64,000 bases of DNA from Desulfospira sp963664655 (GCA_963664655.2 OY761554.1:1116001-1180000), one strand, 5' to 3'. Counted from the stretch's first letter, positions 42,029 through 50,650 are shown. Made by a program: numbers and translations. The notes: generated by a model not told the origin, from the sequence alone.

Positions 42029-43101
42029 CACTGCAAGAGCCTTTCCTGCAGATGTTCCGGCCACTGAATTTGCGGGTCCAGCCGCACATAAGCCATGCCC
42101 GGCAGCCCGGTCTTGACCTGGCGGATGTGTTTTTTGAGAAGATCCGGGGAAATCTGCGCCTTGACCCGGAACATGAGCTTTTGCCGCTCACTTTGGGTTT
42201 CCACTGTTTTGGGGGTGAACTGGGCCACGTCCGCAACAAAGGAAATCCGGGCCGCAATGACGTAATCCTGGGCAACATCAAGCACAAGGCGGACCTCATC
42301 GCCGATGGTTAACCGGCCTGCGGCAGAAGTGGGTAAAAAGAAGGTCATGTAGACATCGCCCAGGTCCAGCAGGTTCAGCACCTTGCCGCCGCCTGCGATC
42401 ACCTCCCCGGGCTGAGCCACCCGGTACTGGACCCGCCCGTCTCTGGGGCTGGTCAGCACACTGTCGGCCAGATCGGCCTGAATCCGTTCAAGGGTTGCCC
42501 GGGCCGCCTCAACATCGGATTCCGCTCCGATAAGCTGGGCTTTGGCCATGGCAATGGCTGCCGTGGCGGCGTCCACCTGGGCCTGGGCCGCTTTGAAAAC
42601 CGCCTGGGCCCCAAGAAAGGCCGCCCGGTCATTATCAACCTGCTGCAACGAAACCGTCTGGGTGGATAACAGCGCCTCTGATCGTTTCAGCCGTTTTTCA
42701 GTCACATCAATTTCAGCCTGGCGCTGGGCCACCAGGGCCTGTGCCGCTGTTTTCTCACTTATGCGCGCCGCCACCTGGCTGCGGGCGATCTCTATGGCGT
42801 TTTCCGCCTGGCGCAACCTTGCCTTGGCCTCTTTTTCCTGGGCCCCCAGCACCGCTGTATCCATCCTGGCAAGGACTTGGCCTGCCGTGACAAAATCCCC
42901 TTCATTTACCAGTATTTCCCTGACCCGGCCCGGCGTCTTGGCGGCAATGTCAATTTCCACGGCTTCAATCCGGCCGTTTCCGCTGACAATGCCTTCGTCT
43001 CTGGTCCGGTCATGATACCGCTGCCAAAGGACCAGGGCCAGAATCAGGACCACCAGGGCAGCCGCGATTCCGATCAGCCCTTTTTTCAATTTTTCAGTCA
43101 T
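42028..43101 (-). CDS. HlyD-family periplasmic adaptor (YhiI-like)
   Basis: A 357-aa membrane-fusion protein, first gene of the operon. TM anchor LIGIAAALVVLILALVLW, lipoyl halves (AKTPGRVREILVNEGDFV and LTSPRDGRVQYRVAQPGE) with a long Ala-rich alpha-hairpin between, then a beta-barrel and C-terminal region. The open frame continues to 43377, but ATG 43101 (MTEKLKKG) has AAAGGG about seven bases before it and begins directly ahead of the anchor. It joins the exporter made by the RbbA-type fusion and the YhhJ-like permease to an outer-membrane channel. Confidence 0.9.
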   Translation of the reverse strand: MTEKLKKGLIGIAAALVVLILALVLWQRYHDRTRDEGIVSGNGRIEAVEIDIAAKTPGRVREILVNEGDFVTAGQVLARMDTAVLGAQEKEAKARLRQAENAIEIARSQVAARISEKTAAQALVAQRQAEIDVTEKRLKRSEALLSTQTVSLQQVDNDRAAFLGAQAVFKAAQAQVDAATAAIAMAKAQLIGAESDVEAARATLERIQADLADSVLTSPRDGRVQYRVAQPGEVIAGGGKVLNLLDLGDVYMTFFLPTSAAGRLTIGDEVRLVLDVAQDYVIAARISFVADVAQFTPKTVETQSERQKLMFRVKAQISPDLLKKHIRQVKTGLPGMAYVRLDPQIQWPEHLQERLLQ

Positions 43102-43370
43102 TATTTTCCCTTTGTACATTGTTCGCTGCGGGCTTTTTGCCCGTGCAGGTTCATGTGAACGCCAACAGCCTCCAGCTTTCATAAACCATGTATCGTATTC
43201 CGGGAAATAGGGGAAGAATTTTATGCATGGTTTCCTTATGCAAGTCTGTAAAAAGTTTATGATTTCAAGCTTGCCAGCACCCTTGGTAAACGCCAAGCCT
43301 GTCTTGCTCATAACTGGTTTGAAATGAGAAAGTCCGGCTCCCGGAAATTTAAAAATGCGGCAAAGCCGGG
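43102..43370. other. Intergenic stretch between the ABC operon and the MATE gene
   Basis: Divergent promoter region. GTTCGCTGCGGGC-TTTTT-GCCCGTGCAG (around 43122-43148) could form a small hairpin in the leader of the minus-strand operon. I see no gene: the long minus frame continuing through here lacks a ribosome site and its sequence has no protein-like pattern. Confidence 0.45.
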
Positions 43371-43399
43371 TTGACATCTTTTTTCTTTAACTATATTAT
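43371..43399 (+). promoter_or_regulatory. Sigma-70 promoter of the MATE gene
   Basis: TTGACA at 43371-43376, a 17-base spacer and TATTAT at 43394-43399: near-consensus, ~70 bases upstream of the MATE start. Confidence 0.75.
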
Positions 43400-43469
43400 A
43401 CCCAGAAACATACCATATGGTTGGTTTGTTTTGACAAATCCAGAACCATGAAGAAATCGGCACAATGCA

Positions 43470-44831
43470 ATGAAACAAATTGATTTTAAAACCACCGGCA
43501 CAGCTGAACTGTTTTTCAGGATTTTTATTCCCACGCTTTGGGGAATGCTTTTTACCACAAGCCTTGTGGTGATTGACGGGATTTTTGTGGGAAGGGGTAT
43601 TGGCAGCGATGCCCTGGCTGCCGTGAACATTTCCCTGCCGCCTTTTATGATTGCCACGGGAATCGGGCTTATGTTCGGGATCGGATCTTCGGTGACCGCA
43701 TCAATTCATCTTGCAAAAACCAGAGTGGAAGCTGCCTGTATGTGTCTGACCCACTCTCTGGTTGTCTCCATTGTGTTCACTGGGCTTTTATCTGTTCTGA
43801 CTCTAATTTTTGATGAACAGGTTGCACTCTTCTCGGGCGGTTCAGAACAGCTTTTTCCCCTGATTCTTGAATATATGCACATCTTTGTATCCTTTGTCTT
43901 TCTGCAGATACTGCTGACAACCGGCCAGTTCATCATCCGCCTGGACGGATCTCCTGGCTATGCAATGATGTGCAACGTCATTCCCGCCATCATCAACATT
44001 GTTCTGGACTATGTTTTCATTTTCATATTCGACCTGGGACTTGCCGGGGCTGCCTGGGCAACGGTGTTAGGTTTGATGGCCGGTGCCTTGTTATTCTTTT
44101 ACTACATGGCGTACTGCTCGCGCACCCTGGGCTTTAAATCCGGGGGGCTTTCCTGCCAAAATTTAAAACTTGCCGCCCGCAACATTTCCAAAGCCGCCGG
44201 CATCGGTTTTTCCGCCATGCTGGGGGAGCTTGCCATCTCGTGCACGTTTTTCATGGGTAACCATGCTTTTATCCGTGCCCTTGGCGAGGACGGCGTGGCA
44301 TCGTTCAGTGTGGTCTGTTACCTTTTTCCCCTGATCTATATGACAGCCACGGCCATTACACAGTCGGTCCAGCCCATCATCAGCTTTAATTTCGGAAACC
44401 ACGACTGGCTGAGAATTTCCGGAACCCTTCGACTCTCCCTTTTGGTGGGGGTTGTTATCAGTGTTTTAGTCGGTTTTGCATTCTTCGTTTACGGTCCACA
44501 GATCGTTTCACTTTTTCTTGCCAAAACAACAACGGCGCATGAAATGGCGGTGTACGGTATGCCGTATTTTGCTGCCGGGTTTATTTTTTTTGTCCTGAAC
44601 ATGGTCATGATCGGATTTTACCAGAGCATTGAACGGCCAAGGCCTGCAACGGTTTTCACTGTTCTCAGAGGCTTTGTCTTCATGGCGGCCTGCTTTGCTG
44701 TGCTGCCGGGGCTGCTGGGCGTCAAAGGCATCTGGCTGGCTGTGCCTGCTGCTGAATTCATGACCTGTTTAATCATTTTTGTGTTTCATGTGGGCACTGG
44801 CAAGGGGTATATAAAAACAGCGGCTGCATGA
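43470..44831 (+). CDS. MATE-family multidrug/cation antiporter
   Basis: A 453-aa inner-membrane exporter with about 12 TM segments. The N-terminal LFFRIFIPTLWGMLFTTSL with IDGIFVGRGIGSDALAAVN is the MATE signature (the D/GIFVGR loop), and the second half repeats the fold (IGFSAMLGELAISC; AITQSVQPIISFNFGNHD). It is driven by Na+ or H+ and typically expels cationic drugs. A near-consensus promoter precedes it; the ribosome site is weak. The TetR gene 110 bases downstream on the same strand is a candidate regulator. Confidence 0.92.
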   Translation: MKQIDFKTTGTAELFFRIFIPTLWGMLFTTSLVVIDGIFVGRGIGSDALAAVNISLPPFMIATGIGLMFGIGSSVTASIHLAKTRVEAACMCLTHSLVVSIVFTGLLSVLTLIFDEQVALFSGGSEQLFPLILEYMHIFVSFVFLQILLTTGQFIIRLDGSPGYAMMCNVIPAIINIVLDYVFIFIFDLGLAGAAWATVLGLMAGALLFFYYMAYCSRTLGFKSGGLSCQNLKLAARNISKAAGIGFSAMLGELAISCTFFMGNHAFIRALGEDGVASFSVVCYLFPLIYMTATAITQSVQPIISFNFGNHDWLRISGTLRLSLLVGVVISVLVGFAFFVYGPQIVSLFLAKTTTAHEMAVYGMPYFAAGFIFFVLNMVMIGFYQSIERPRPATVFTVLRGFVFMAACFAVLPGLLGVKGIWLAVPAAEFMTCLIIFVFHVGTGKGYIKTAAA

Positions 44832-44941
44832 TCAGTCCGGACCGGGAAGACTTTTTTTGATCCAGCCAGGAAGCCGGGCCAAAAGATGATGGCCCCCAAA
44901 ATTATTTTAAGACGGTTTCTATAAAGAGAGGAAGACCCTTT

Positions 44942-45526
44942 ATGTCAGACGCCCACAAACGCAGAAAACAACCCGAGGAAGTCAGAAGGAAAGCCATGGA
45001 GTGCGCGGTGCGCATCATTTCTGAAAAAGGCCCGGGGGCCGTTACCCTCCAGGCCGTGGCCGACGGTGCCGGCGTGACCAAGGGGGGCCTGCTTCACCAC
45101 TTTCCTGATAAAACCAGCCTGACCCAGGCTGTATCAGGCTATCTGCTGGATAAAATGAATGCTGAAATCCTTAACTTCATGGACCGGGACCCGGTTGAAT
45201 ACGGGCGGTTCACAAGGGCCTATGTGAAATCCATTTCAGCGGATCTGACCTCGGCGCAAAACGAGCAGTGGATGGCCGTGGCCGTCTATTCCATCACCGA
45301 ATCTGCATCCAGATCCCTGTGGAATGACTGGATCAGAACCAAAGAGCGTGAGCATCAGGATACGGACTGTGATACCCGGCTTCAGATCTTGCGGTATGCT
45401 GCCGACGGGATCTGGTTCGAAGCTGTGATGGGAAAGGATGCTGGTTCGAAAAAGCATGCAGACCTGCTGTTTGATATTATCCGGATGACCTATCCTGACG
45501 GCGGTTTGGGGCACAATCCGTCTTAA
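44942..45526 (+). CDS. TetR-family transcriptional regulator
   Basis: A 194-aa regulator. DNA-binding part: AMECAVRIISEKGPGAVTLQ and AVADGAGVTKGGLLHHFPDK, the QacR/BetI-like version with LLHHF. The C-terminal half is acidic and amphipathic (TetR_C type). The gene follows the MATE exporter and probably adjusts it, but no palindromic operator was found near either gene. A hairpin with T-run follows its stop codon. Confidence 0.88.
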   Translation: MSDAHKRRKQPEEVRRKAMECAVRIISEKGPGAVTLQAVADGAGVTKGGLLHHFPDKTSLTQAVSGYLLDKMNAEILNFMDRDPVEYGRFTRAYVKSISADLTSAQNEQWMAVAVYSITESASRSLWNDWIRTKEREHQDTDCDTRLQILRYAADGIWFEAVMGKDAGSKKHADLLFDIIRMTYPDGGLGHNPS

Positions 45527-45566
45527 CAGAATACCAGGATAACAGCCATTTTCTGAGGGCAGGCCG

Positions 45567-45585
45567 AACAGGCAGCCTGTTTTTT
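45567..45585 (+). terminator. Intrinsic terminator after the TetR gene
   Basis: AACAGG-CAG-CCTGTT followed by TTTT, 41 bases past the stop at 45526. The stem is short (6 bp), but loop and U-tract are ideal. Confidence 0.55.
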
Positions 45586-45693
45586 CACCACCGTCCGGTG
45601 AATTAAAAAACGGGGTTTCTGCCTGTCTTTTTTCCTGACAAAGGCCCCGCTCCGGGAAATGTATAAATAAAGCAGATTGTTTTGTACGAAACA

Positions 45694-46995
45694 TTATTCT
45701 TTTTGAAGAAATACAATATATTCCTGTCGCATGGTATTTGCCATTCCAACAATTTGCCTTGGAAGGGAACGAACATGCGAAAAACCAATGGATTTGCCGA
45801 TATCCACCATGATCTGGTTCAGCCCTTTGACCTCTTCTTTGGGTACTTTTAATACTTTGCCAAGCTGGCTGTCGTTTGTGCCGATGATTATGACGCAGAA
45901 ACATTTTGATTTCAGTGTGTTGAAGCACTGCAGAAGAACTTTTTCCATATCTTCAATGTAAAGTTCATACTTTTGTTTTAACGCCTTTCCCCTCAACCCG
46001 ATCATCCTGTCGCTCAGTTGAGTGGTTTCATGGGAGAAATATCTTAAATGGGATCGATCATTTTCAAGATAATCTATTGCAAAACTGTAGGGCGGGGAAA
46101 AAATTATGCCGTCAACACTGTGCCTGGGTATGTCCATGGATCTGGCGTCTGCGCAAAGAAGTTGAGTTGCGGACGGCTTCAAGGCAAGGTGGTCTCTGGC
46201 AGCAATAAATTTTGTTACAACAGCGATATATCTTTCAAGGATGGACCTGAAATGTTCAATATGGCTTTTCCTTTTACTCCTTTGGGCGTATCCCTCACTG
46301 TCAAGAAAGGCCAGAAACAAAAGGTTGAAAATTTTTTCCCGGCAATCTCCGGGCAAAAACTTATTTTCTTCAATGAACGCTGCCTGTTGGGTATTAAAAT
46401 CTGTCAGCGGCTGGGAAAAAGCAGAAAATAAAAAATCGGCCTTTTCGGTTATCCCTTTTATGCTGTTGATATCAAGGGTCATTGCATCGCATTTTGCCTG
46501 GGCCATGAAGCGGCAGAAGGGACTCGCGTCAATGCCGATGGACCGTATCCCCATTAAAGAGGCTTCTACGGGAACGGTGCCTGACCCCATCATCGGATCC
46601 AGCAGGGTCCCTCCCGGCTTGACCCCGATGATATTTATCAGGGCCTTAATCATCTGGGGGTGGAACTTGCCCCTGTACGGGAAAAGCCCGTGAGAGGCAT
46701 AACCGGTTCTGAACTGGTTATTTGAGAAAAAGGATTTCAGCCTTGATGATGAATAGTCCGGCAGTTTCAGCGGGTCACCCGCACATATGGCAAAATGGTT
46801 TGTAAAGGTCTCTTCAACCTTTACAAAATATGCACTGTTTTTTACCAGTTCGCTTTTTGAAAGTATCTGGCTCTCATAATAAGCAAGAGCCAGTTCATAA
46901 ACCTCACTTAAGTTGGGGGATATCTCATATCCCTCCTGAAACAGTTTATGAAACATTCCTTTTTTAATCACCGTTTCCGGGCACAGCAACTCCAT
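45694..46995 (-). CDS. DNA (cytosine-N4)-type methyltransferase of the BamHI-like system (M1)
   Basis: A 433-aa SAM-dependent DNA methyltransferase. Motif I LLDPMMGSGTVPVEA (SAM pocket) comes first, and the catalytic motif IV GIIFSPPYSFAIDY follows ~160 residues later. SPPY is the usual signature of N4-cytosine methylation. The motif order I-then-IV differs from the partner enzyme at 47983. It should protect host DNA against the endonuclease encoded directly upstream (16 bases away, same strand). The frame opens at 47082, but ATG 46995 (MELLCPE) follows GGAAG and does not overlap the endonuclease gene. Confidence 0.82.
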   Translation of the reverse strand: MELLCPETVIKKGMFHKLFQEGYEISPNLSEVYELALAYYESQILSKSELVKNSAYFVKVEETFTNHFAICAGDPLKLPDYSSSRLKSFFSNNQFRTGYASHGLFPYRGKFHPQMIKALINIIGVKPGGTLLDPMMGSGTVPVEASLMGIRSIGIDASPFCRFMAQAKCDAMTLDINSIKGITEKADFLFSAFSQPLTDFNTQQAAFIEENKFLPGDCREKIFNLLFLAFLDSEGYAQRSKRKSHIEHFRSILERYIAVVTKFIAARDHLALKPSATQLLCADARSMDIPRHSVDGIIFSPPYSFAIDYLENDRSHLRYFSHETTQLSDRMIGLRGKALKQKYELYIEDMEKVLLQCFNTLKSKCFCVIIIGTNDSQLGKVLKVPKEEVKGLNQIMVDIGKSIGFSHVRSLPRQIVGMANTMRQEYIVFLQKE

Positions 46996-47011
46996 ATATG
47001 AAACATCTTCC

Positions 47012-47608
47012 TTATCTAAGCGCTCTTCCGTCCGTCCCTTTTCTAATGGGCGGGACATCCAGGGACAGCATATCGTGTTCAATTTCTATGATCGCCAATA
47101 CCCCTTTGGCAATTGCAAGATTTTTCCAAACAGGGAAATACGGTTCAAGTTCAGGAAAGTTACCGATTCGGTCCGTAAGATAGGGGTACATGGCCCTTGA
47201 GGGTAATATTAAAACGCCTGCCTCAAGGATACCGCCTAAAAGGCCCACAGCCATTTTATTCAATGCCCTGTGGCTGGATGAAATATTCCCTGTTTCCCAC
47301 TCCACAGCAAAATGTTTGCCGTCTTCTAAAAATTTCACCGAATCCACAGGGCCTGGTTTGGCCATGGACGCGATTTTCATCCGGTGCTCACTTTTCCACC
47401 CGCGTTGTTCAAGGGAACGGATGAAATTCTTTTTGATGGGTACAACACCATTCACCTTTTTCCCGGGATATAATGTGAATGAGCCACTGCCCCGGGGCCA
47501 TGTTACCTGGTCAACAGCGGTGTAGATCTCATTCATGACGGTTTCAAATTGAGCCGTCAAAGGAAAGGGACCTTTTTTGATAAGAAATTCAGTCCTTGTG
47601 ATTTTCAT
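47012..47608 (-). CDS. BamHI-family type II restriction endonuclease
   Basis: A 198-aa endonuclease with the BamHI fold, close to BamHI in length (213 aa). Recognisable blocks: NGVVPIK near the N-terminus, GPVDSVKF giving the metal-binding Asp (BamHI D94), VEWETGNISSSHRALNKM giving the two glutamates (BamHI E111 and E113), YLTDRIGNFPELEPYFPVW, and a C-terminal VPPIRKGTDGR. All catalytic residues are present. By similarity it may cut GGATCC or a related GATC-centred site, but specificity must be tested. Its start overlaps the controller gene by 20 bases, so the two are co-expressed. It is part of the C-R-M1 operon. Confidence 0.87.
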   Translation of the reverse strand: MKITRTEFLIKKGPFPLTAQFETVMNEIYTAVDQVTWPRGSGSFTLYPGKKVNGVVPIKKNFIRSLEQRGWKSEHRMKIASMAKPGPVDSVKFLEDGKHFAVEWETGNISSSHRALNKMAVGLLGGILEAGVLILPSRAMYPYLTDRIGNFPELEPYFPVWKNLAIAKGVLAIIEIEHDMLSLDVPPIRKGTDGRALR

Positions 47609-47858
47609 TTAAAATTTCCTCCACACAATGAACCATTTTTGATGCAGTTGTATTCAGGGAGCGGGATAATAAAAGAATCGTTTTCAAAGTGGGTTGACGC
47701 AGCCCACGTTCAAGAAGTGAAATATAACTGCGGTCCAGTCCGCTTTCCTGGGATAATTTTTCCTGGGAAATTTTACTCAATGCTCTTTGTTGTCGAAGAA
47801 TTTCACCGAATATTTTATCTGGTTCCACTGTTTCCTCCCTTTGATATTTGAAAACCAT
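47589..47858 (-). CDS. Controller (C) protein of the restriction-modification system
   Basis: An 89-aa XRE-type helix-turn-helix protein (GEILRQQRALSKISQEKLSQ, ESGLDRSYISLLERGLRQPT), the length and sequence type of C.BamHI/C.PvuII-class controllers. Such proteins first activate and then repress the C-R promoter, delaying the endonuclease until DNA is methylated. The gene overlaps the endonuclease gene by 20 bases. Upstream there is no ribosome site, while a TAAAAG -10-like box ends five bases before the ATG, suggesting leaderless mRNA as in several C genes. The palindrome GACTATAGTC at 47885-47894 is a probable C-box. Confidence 0.88.
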   Translation of the reverse strand: MVFKYQREETVEPDKIFGEILRQQRALSKISQEKLSQESGLDRSYISLLERGLRQPTLKTILLLSRSLNTTASKMVHCVEEILNENHKD

Positions 47859-47884
47859 ACATACTTTTACAGGTCGCTTCTACA

Positions 47885-47894
47885 GACTATAGTC
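47885..47894 (-). promoter_or_regulatory. C-box operator of the controller protein
   Basis: GACTATAGTC, a perfect palindrome of the GACT-N-AGTC type bound by C proteins, placed 26 bases upstream of the C gene start and over the expected -35 region. Only one clear box is seen; a degenerate GGACAAATACTT half lies further upstream on the minus strand. Confidence 0.7.
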
Positions 47895-47982
47895 CGCAAA
47901 AAGTATTTGTCCGGGAGAGAAGAATATGTTACAAAGCCCAAATCAAAATGTGTTCCCTTAAAAGAATCAGGAAAGGAGCAAC

Positions 47983-49161
47983 ATGCTTTTCAAAGCATTG
48001 CAGATTATTGATAATACGGCGTTGGCAAAGTTTTCCAAAAAAACAGGGATTCCAGTCAAACAGCTTCGATACTATAACGACCACAACAAACTGCCCTCAG
48101 GCTCAGACTTGGGTCATATATTAAAGGCAAAAGGCTTGTCTGAAACCCAGTTAATGCTTTTAACCGGCAATATGGACAGGCAACTGAAACAACGCCTGTC
48201 TGAAAAGGCAGAACAGATCATCCGGATATTGGAAAACGCGTCCCCAAACAAACCGGTAGATCATAAAACAGAAATAATTCCTGAATTTGAAACCCCTCTT
48301 GGCAAACTGTACCAAAACGACTGCCTTGAGGTGATGCCTGAAATCCCGTCGGACAGCATGGACCTGATTTTTGCAGACCCTCCTTTTAATCTGAATAAAT
48401 TATATCCATCAAAAATCAACGATGATTTAAAAACAGAGCAGTATTTATCCTGGTGTGAATTGTGGGCCAGGCAGTGCGTACGGATTTTAAAGCCGGGGGG
48501 CAGTTTCTTTGTCTGGAATCTTCCAAAATGGAATACCCATCTGTCCGATTACCTGAATTCTGTATTAACATTCAGGCACTGGATCAGTGTGGATATCAAG
48601 TATTCCTTACCTGTAAAAGGCCGTCTCTACCCATCTCATTATTCTTTGCTTTATTACTGCAAAGGCGAAAAACCCCATACGTTTCATCCGGACAGACTGC
48701 CCATGGGGATCTGCCCCCACTGTTGCGGTGATTTAAAGGATTATGGCGGATATAAAAACAAGATGAATCCCAACGGTATCAATCTGAGTGATGTCTGGCT
48801 TGATATCCCGCCGGTCAGACATGTAAAGTATAAAAAACGCAACGGTGCCAATGAACTGCCTGTAAAACTTTTAGACCGAATTATTGAAATGGCTTCCGAT
48901 CCCGGGGATCTTGTGTTTGATCCTTTTGGGGGAAGCGGCACCACCTATGCGGTTTGTGAAATTAAGAAAAGACGCTGGACCGGGGTGGAGATAGGGCCTT
49001 TAGACAGTATTCTGGAGCGGTTTGATAATTTACATCAGGACCGGGAAAATTTACAGAAAATCAGAGAAGACATTAACGCCCTGATTCCTGAAAAATATTA
49101 TCAGAAAAGAGTGGAAAAAGGGTTGTGGACTCCTGAGTCCGTAAGGGAGAAGGCTGGTTGA
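47983..49161 (+). CDS. DNA methyltransferase with N-terminal helix-turn-helix-like domain (M2)
   Basis: A 392-aa DNA methyltransferase, divergent from the C-R-M1 operon. Catalytic motif IV IFADPPFNL occurs early (~residue 126) and the SAM motif DPFGGSGTTYAVCE late, the beta-class order. DPPF points to N6-adenine or N4-cytosine methylation. The first ~80 residues (LAKFSKKTGIPVKQLRYYND..., LPSGSDLGHILKAKGLSETQ) look like a helix-turn-helix segment, not part of the catalytic fold, and may bind the shared intergenic region. A small CPHCCG cluster sits between the two catalytic motifs. AAAGGAG precedes ATG 47983. Two unlike methyltransferases with one endonuclease suggest strand- or base-specific double protection. 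Confidence 0.83.
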   Translation: MLFKALQIIDNTALAKFSKKTGIPVKQLRYYNDHNKLPSGSDLGHILKAKGLSETQLMLLTGNMDRQLKQRLSEKAEQIIRILENASPNKPVDHKTEIIPEFETPLGKLYQNDCLEVMPEIPSDSMDLIFADPPFNLNKLYPSKINDDLKTEQYLSWCELWARQCVRILKPGGSFFVWNLPKWNTHLSDYLNSVLTFRHWISVDIKYSLPVKGRLYPSHYSLLYYCKGEKPHTFHPDRLPMGICPHCCGDLKDYGGYKNKMNPNGINLSDVWLDIPPVRHVKYKKRNGANELPVKLLDRIIEMASDPGDLVFDPFGGSGTTYAVCEIKKRRWTGVEIGPLDSILERFDNLHQDRENLQKIREDINALIPEKYYQKRVEKGLWTPESVREKAG

Positions 49162-49219
49162 AAATCTTTGGCAGACAAAAAAGGGTTTGCCCAGAGGCAG
49201 CCCTGCCCAGATACCCCCT

Positions 49220-49721
49220 TCATCTGCCGGCCACAGCCCTGATCAGGGGGTCAAATGCGTTGATCAGCGGTTCCGGTGAAACCGGGTTCTGCCCTTTGGC
49301 CCAGGCATTCTGGAATTCAGCGATTTCAAAGCCGATGGGATCATGGTCTGCAATGAGACAGGAGACATTGTAAATATCTTCCAGGCTCAAGCCGCCCGGG
49401 TGTTCATAATCCGTGGGCACAATGCCCGGGTTCAGCACGTCGCAGTCAATGTGGACATAGGTTTTGCACCCGTGGATGAGCGGTTCAAGCCTGTGGCAGA
49501 AATCCTTTGTACAGGGCACATGGCTGCATCTTTTTTCATCAATGAGTTTCTGTTCAAAAGGATCGATATCCCTCACCCCGACCAGAATGACATTTGACAA
49601 TTTCAATCCGCTGCCAAGACCTGAATCACAGAACCCTTGCCACACTGGCAGCACCCGGAATGGCCAGGTCATTATGGTCACCGGCCCTGCCCTGGAATAC
49701 GGTGAGTGATATATTATCCAT
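49220..49721 (-). pseudogene. Arginase/agmatinase-family gene with internal deletion
   Basis: ATG 49721, with an AAAGGA ribosome site, starts a good family N-terminus (ISLTVFQGRAGDHNDLAIPG) that stops at TGA after 31 codons. Then, in another frame, the C-terminal part follows: VILVGVRDIDPFEQ, the metal-binding HIDCDVLNPGIVP and EHPGGLSLEDI, to the natural end ...IRAVAGR. The middle with GGDHS and DAHxDxH, which hold most manganese ligands, is deleted. The enzyme is therefore inactive. It borders the restriction-modification locus. Confidence 0.8.
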
Positions 49722-49900
49722 TTATTTGTCCTTTCAGATGACCATGCAACTCAATAGGCGCCATCTTTAAAATAATGTTTTGGCCGGACTATCATATAAA
49801 GAGTATGACCCGGATATTCAAGCCCCAATAACAACCATTTCCCCCCAAACCTGAAATCGGCAGGGGTTCCGGCTGCTTATTGGAATAATCAAATCGTTTT

Positions 49901-49944
49901 TTCAATTGACTTTTTCAAATGGTTATTTTAAAAACTCAATTGAA
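49901..49944 (+). promoter_or_regulatory. Promoter with inverted repeat upstream of the TetR gene
   Basis: TTGACT (49906-49911), 17-base spacer, TAAAAA (49929-49934). It is flanked by TTCAATTGA (49901-49909) and its reverse complement TCAATTGAA (49936-49944), each containing CAATTG. This is a likely operator for the TetR protein encoded at 49964. Confidence 0.6.
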
Positions 49945-49963
49945 TTTAGTGAAAGGAGGCACT

Positions 49964-50650
49964 ATGGCACGAAGAAACAAAAGCGCTGAAACCAAAACAA
50001 AGATTCTTGAGGCGGCTGCCAGGATCATCAGTCAGAAAGGGTATCCGTCCACCACGGTAGCGGAAATCTGTGATGGGGCCGGGGCAAATATTGCGGCCGT
50101 CAATTACCATTTCGGGGACAAGAAAAACCTTTATATTGAGACCTGGAAATATGCGTTTCACCATGCGATCACTACCCATCCGCCGGACGGGGGCGTTCCC
50201 CGGGATGCAGATTTTCCCGAAAGATTAAAGGGATGGGTTGTTTCCACCTTAAGACGGATCACGGACCCGGACTGTTTTGATTTTGAAATCACCCATGCCG
50301 AGCTGACCCACCCCACAGGATTTCTCACGGAGGTTATCAGTGCCAATGCACACAAGATGTTCAACCCCCTGGAAAACCTGGTCAAGGAATATCTTGGCGG
50401 GATTGCCGATGAACAGGATATCCAGCTGTGCGCCATGAGCATTCACGCTCAGTGCATGAACCCCATGGTGTTCAGTCTGAGGAAAAACCATGTGCTGCCC
50501 ATCCCCATGCCGGTCAGACCGGGGATAGACAAGATTGTTGATCATGTCATGCAGTTCTCTCTTGGCGGACTGGAACGGGCCAAATGGGAGATCATTCATT
50601 CGGAATCAGGGGGCGGCGACCAGGCGGCGGCTCTGAATATCACCATATAA
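49964..50650 (+). CDS. TetR-family regulator of the second RND pump (CecR/DUF1956-like)
   Basis: A 228-aa regulator. Helix-turn-helix ILEAAARIISQKGYPSTTVA and EICDGAGANIAAVNYHFGDK (the AAVNYHF version is typical of CecR/YbiH-type regulators of efflux genes). The frame opens at 49919, but ATG 49964 has a perfect AAAGGAGG. Its stop codon TAA lies in the first bases of the inverted R95 repeat at 50647. It precedes the adaptor-pump-channel operon by 129 bases, and both probably form one regulatory unit controlled through the palindrome at 49901-49944. Confidence 0.88.
   Translation: MARRNKSAETKTKILEAAARIISQKGYPSTTVAEICDGAGANIAAVNYHFGDKKNLYIETWKYAFHHAITTHPPDGGVPRDADFPERLKGWVVSTLRRITDPDCFDFEITHAELTHPTGFLTEVISANAHKMFNPLENLVKEYLGGIADEQDIQLCAMSIHAQCMNPMVFSLRKNHVLPIPMPVRPGIDKIVDHVMQFSLGGLERAKWEIIHSESGGGDQAAALNITI

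Noticed and set aside
45236..45928. 230-codon minus-strand frame
   Set aside because: Overlaps the TetR gene on one side and the M1 gene in a different frame on the other; no homology pattern.
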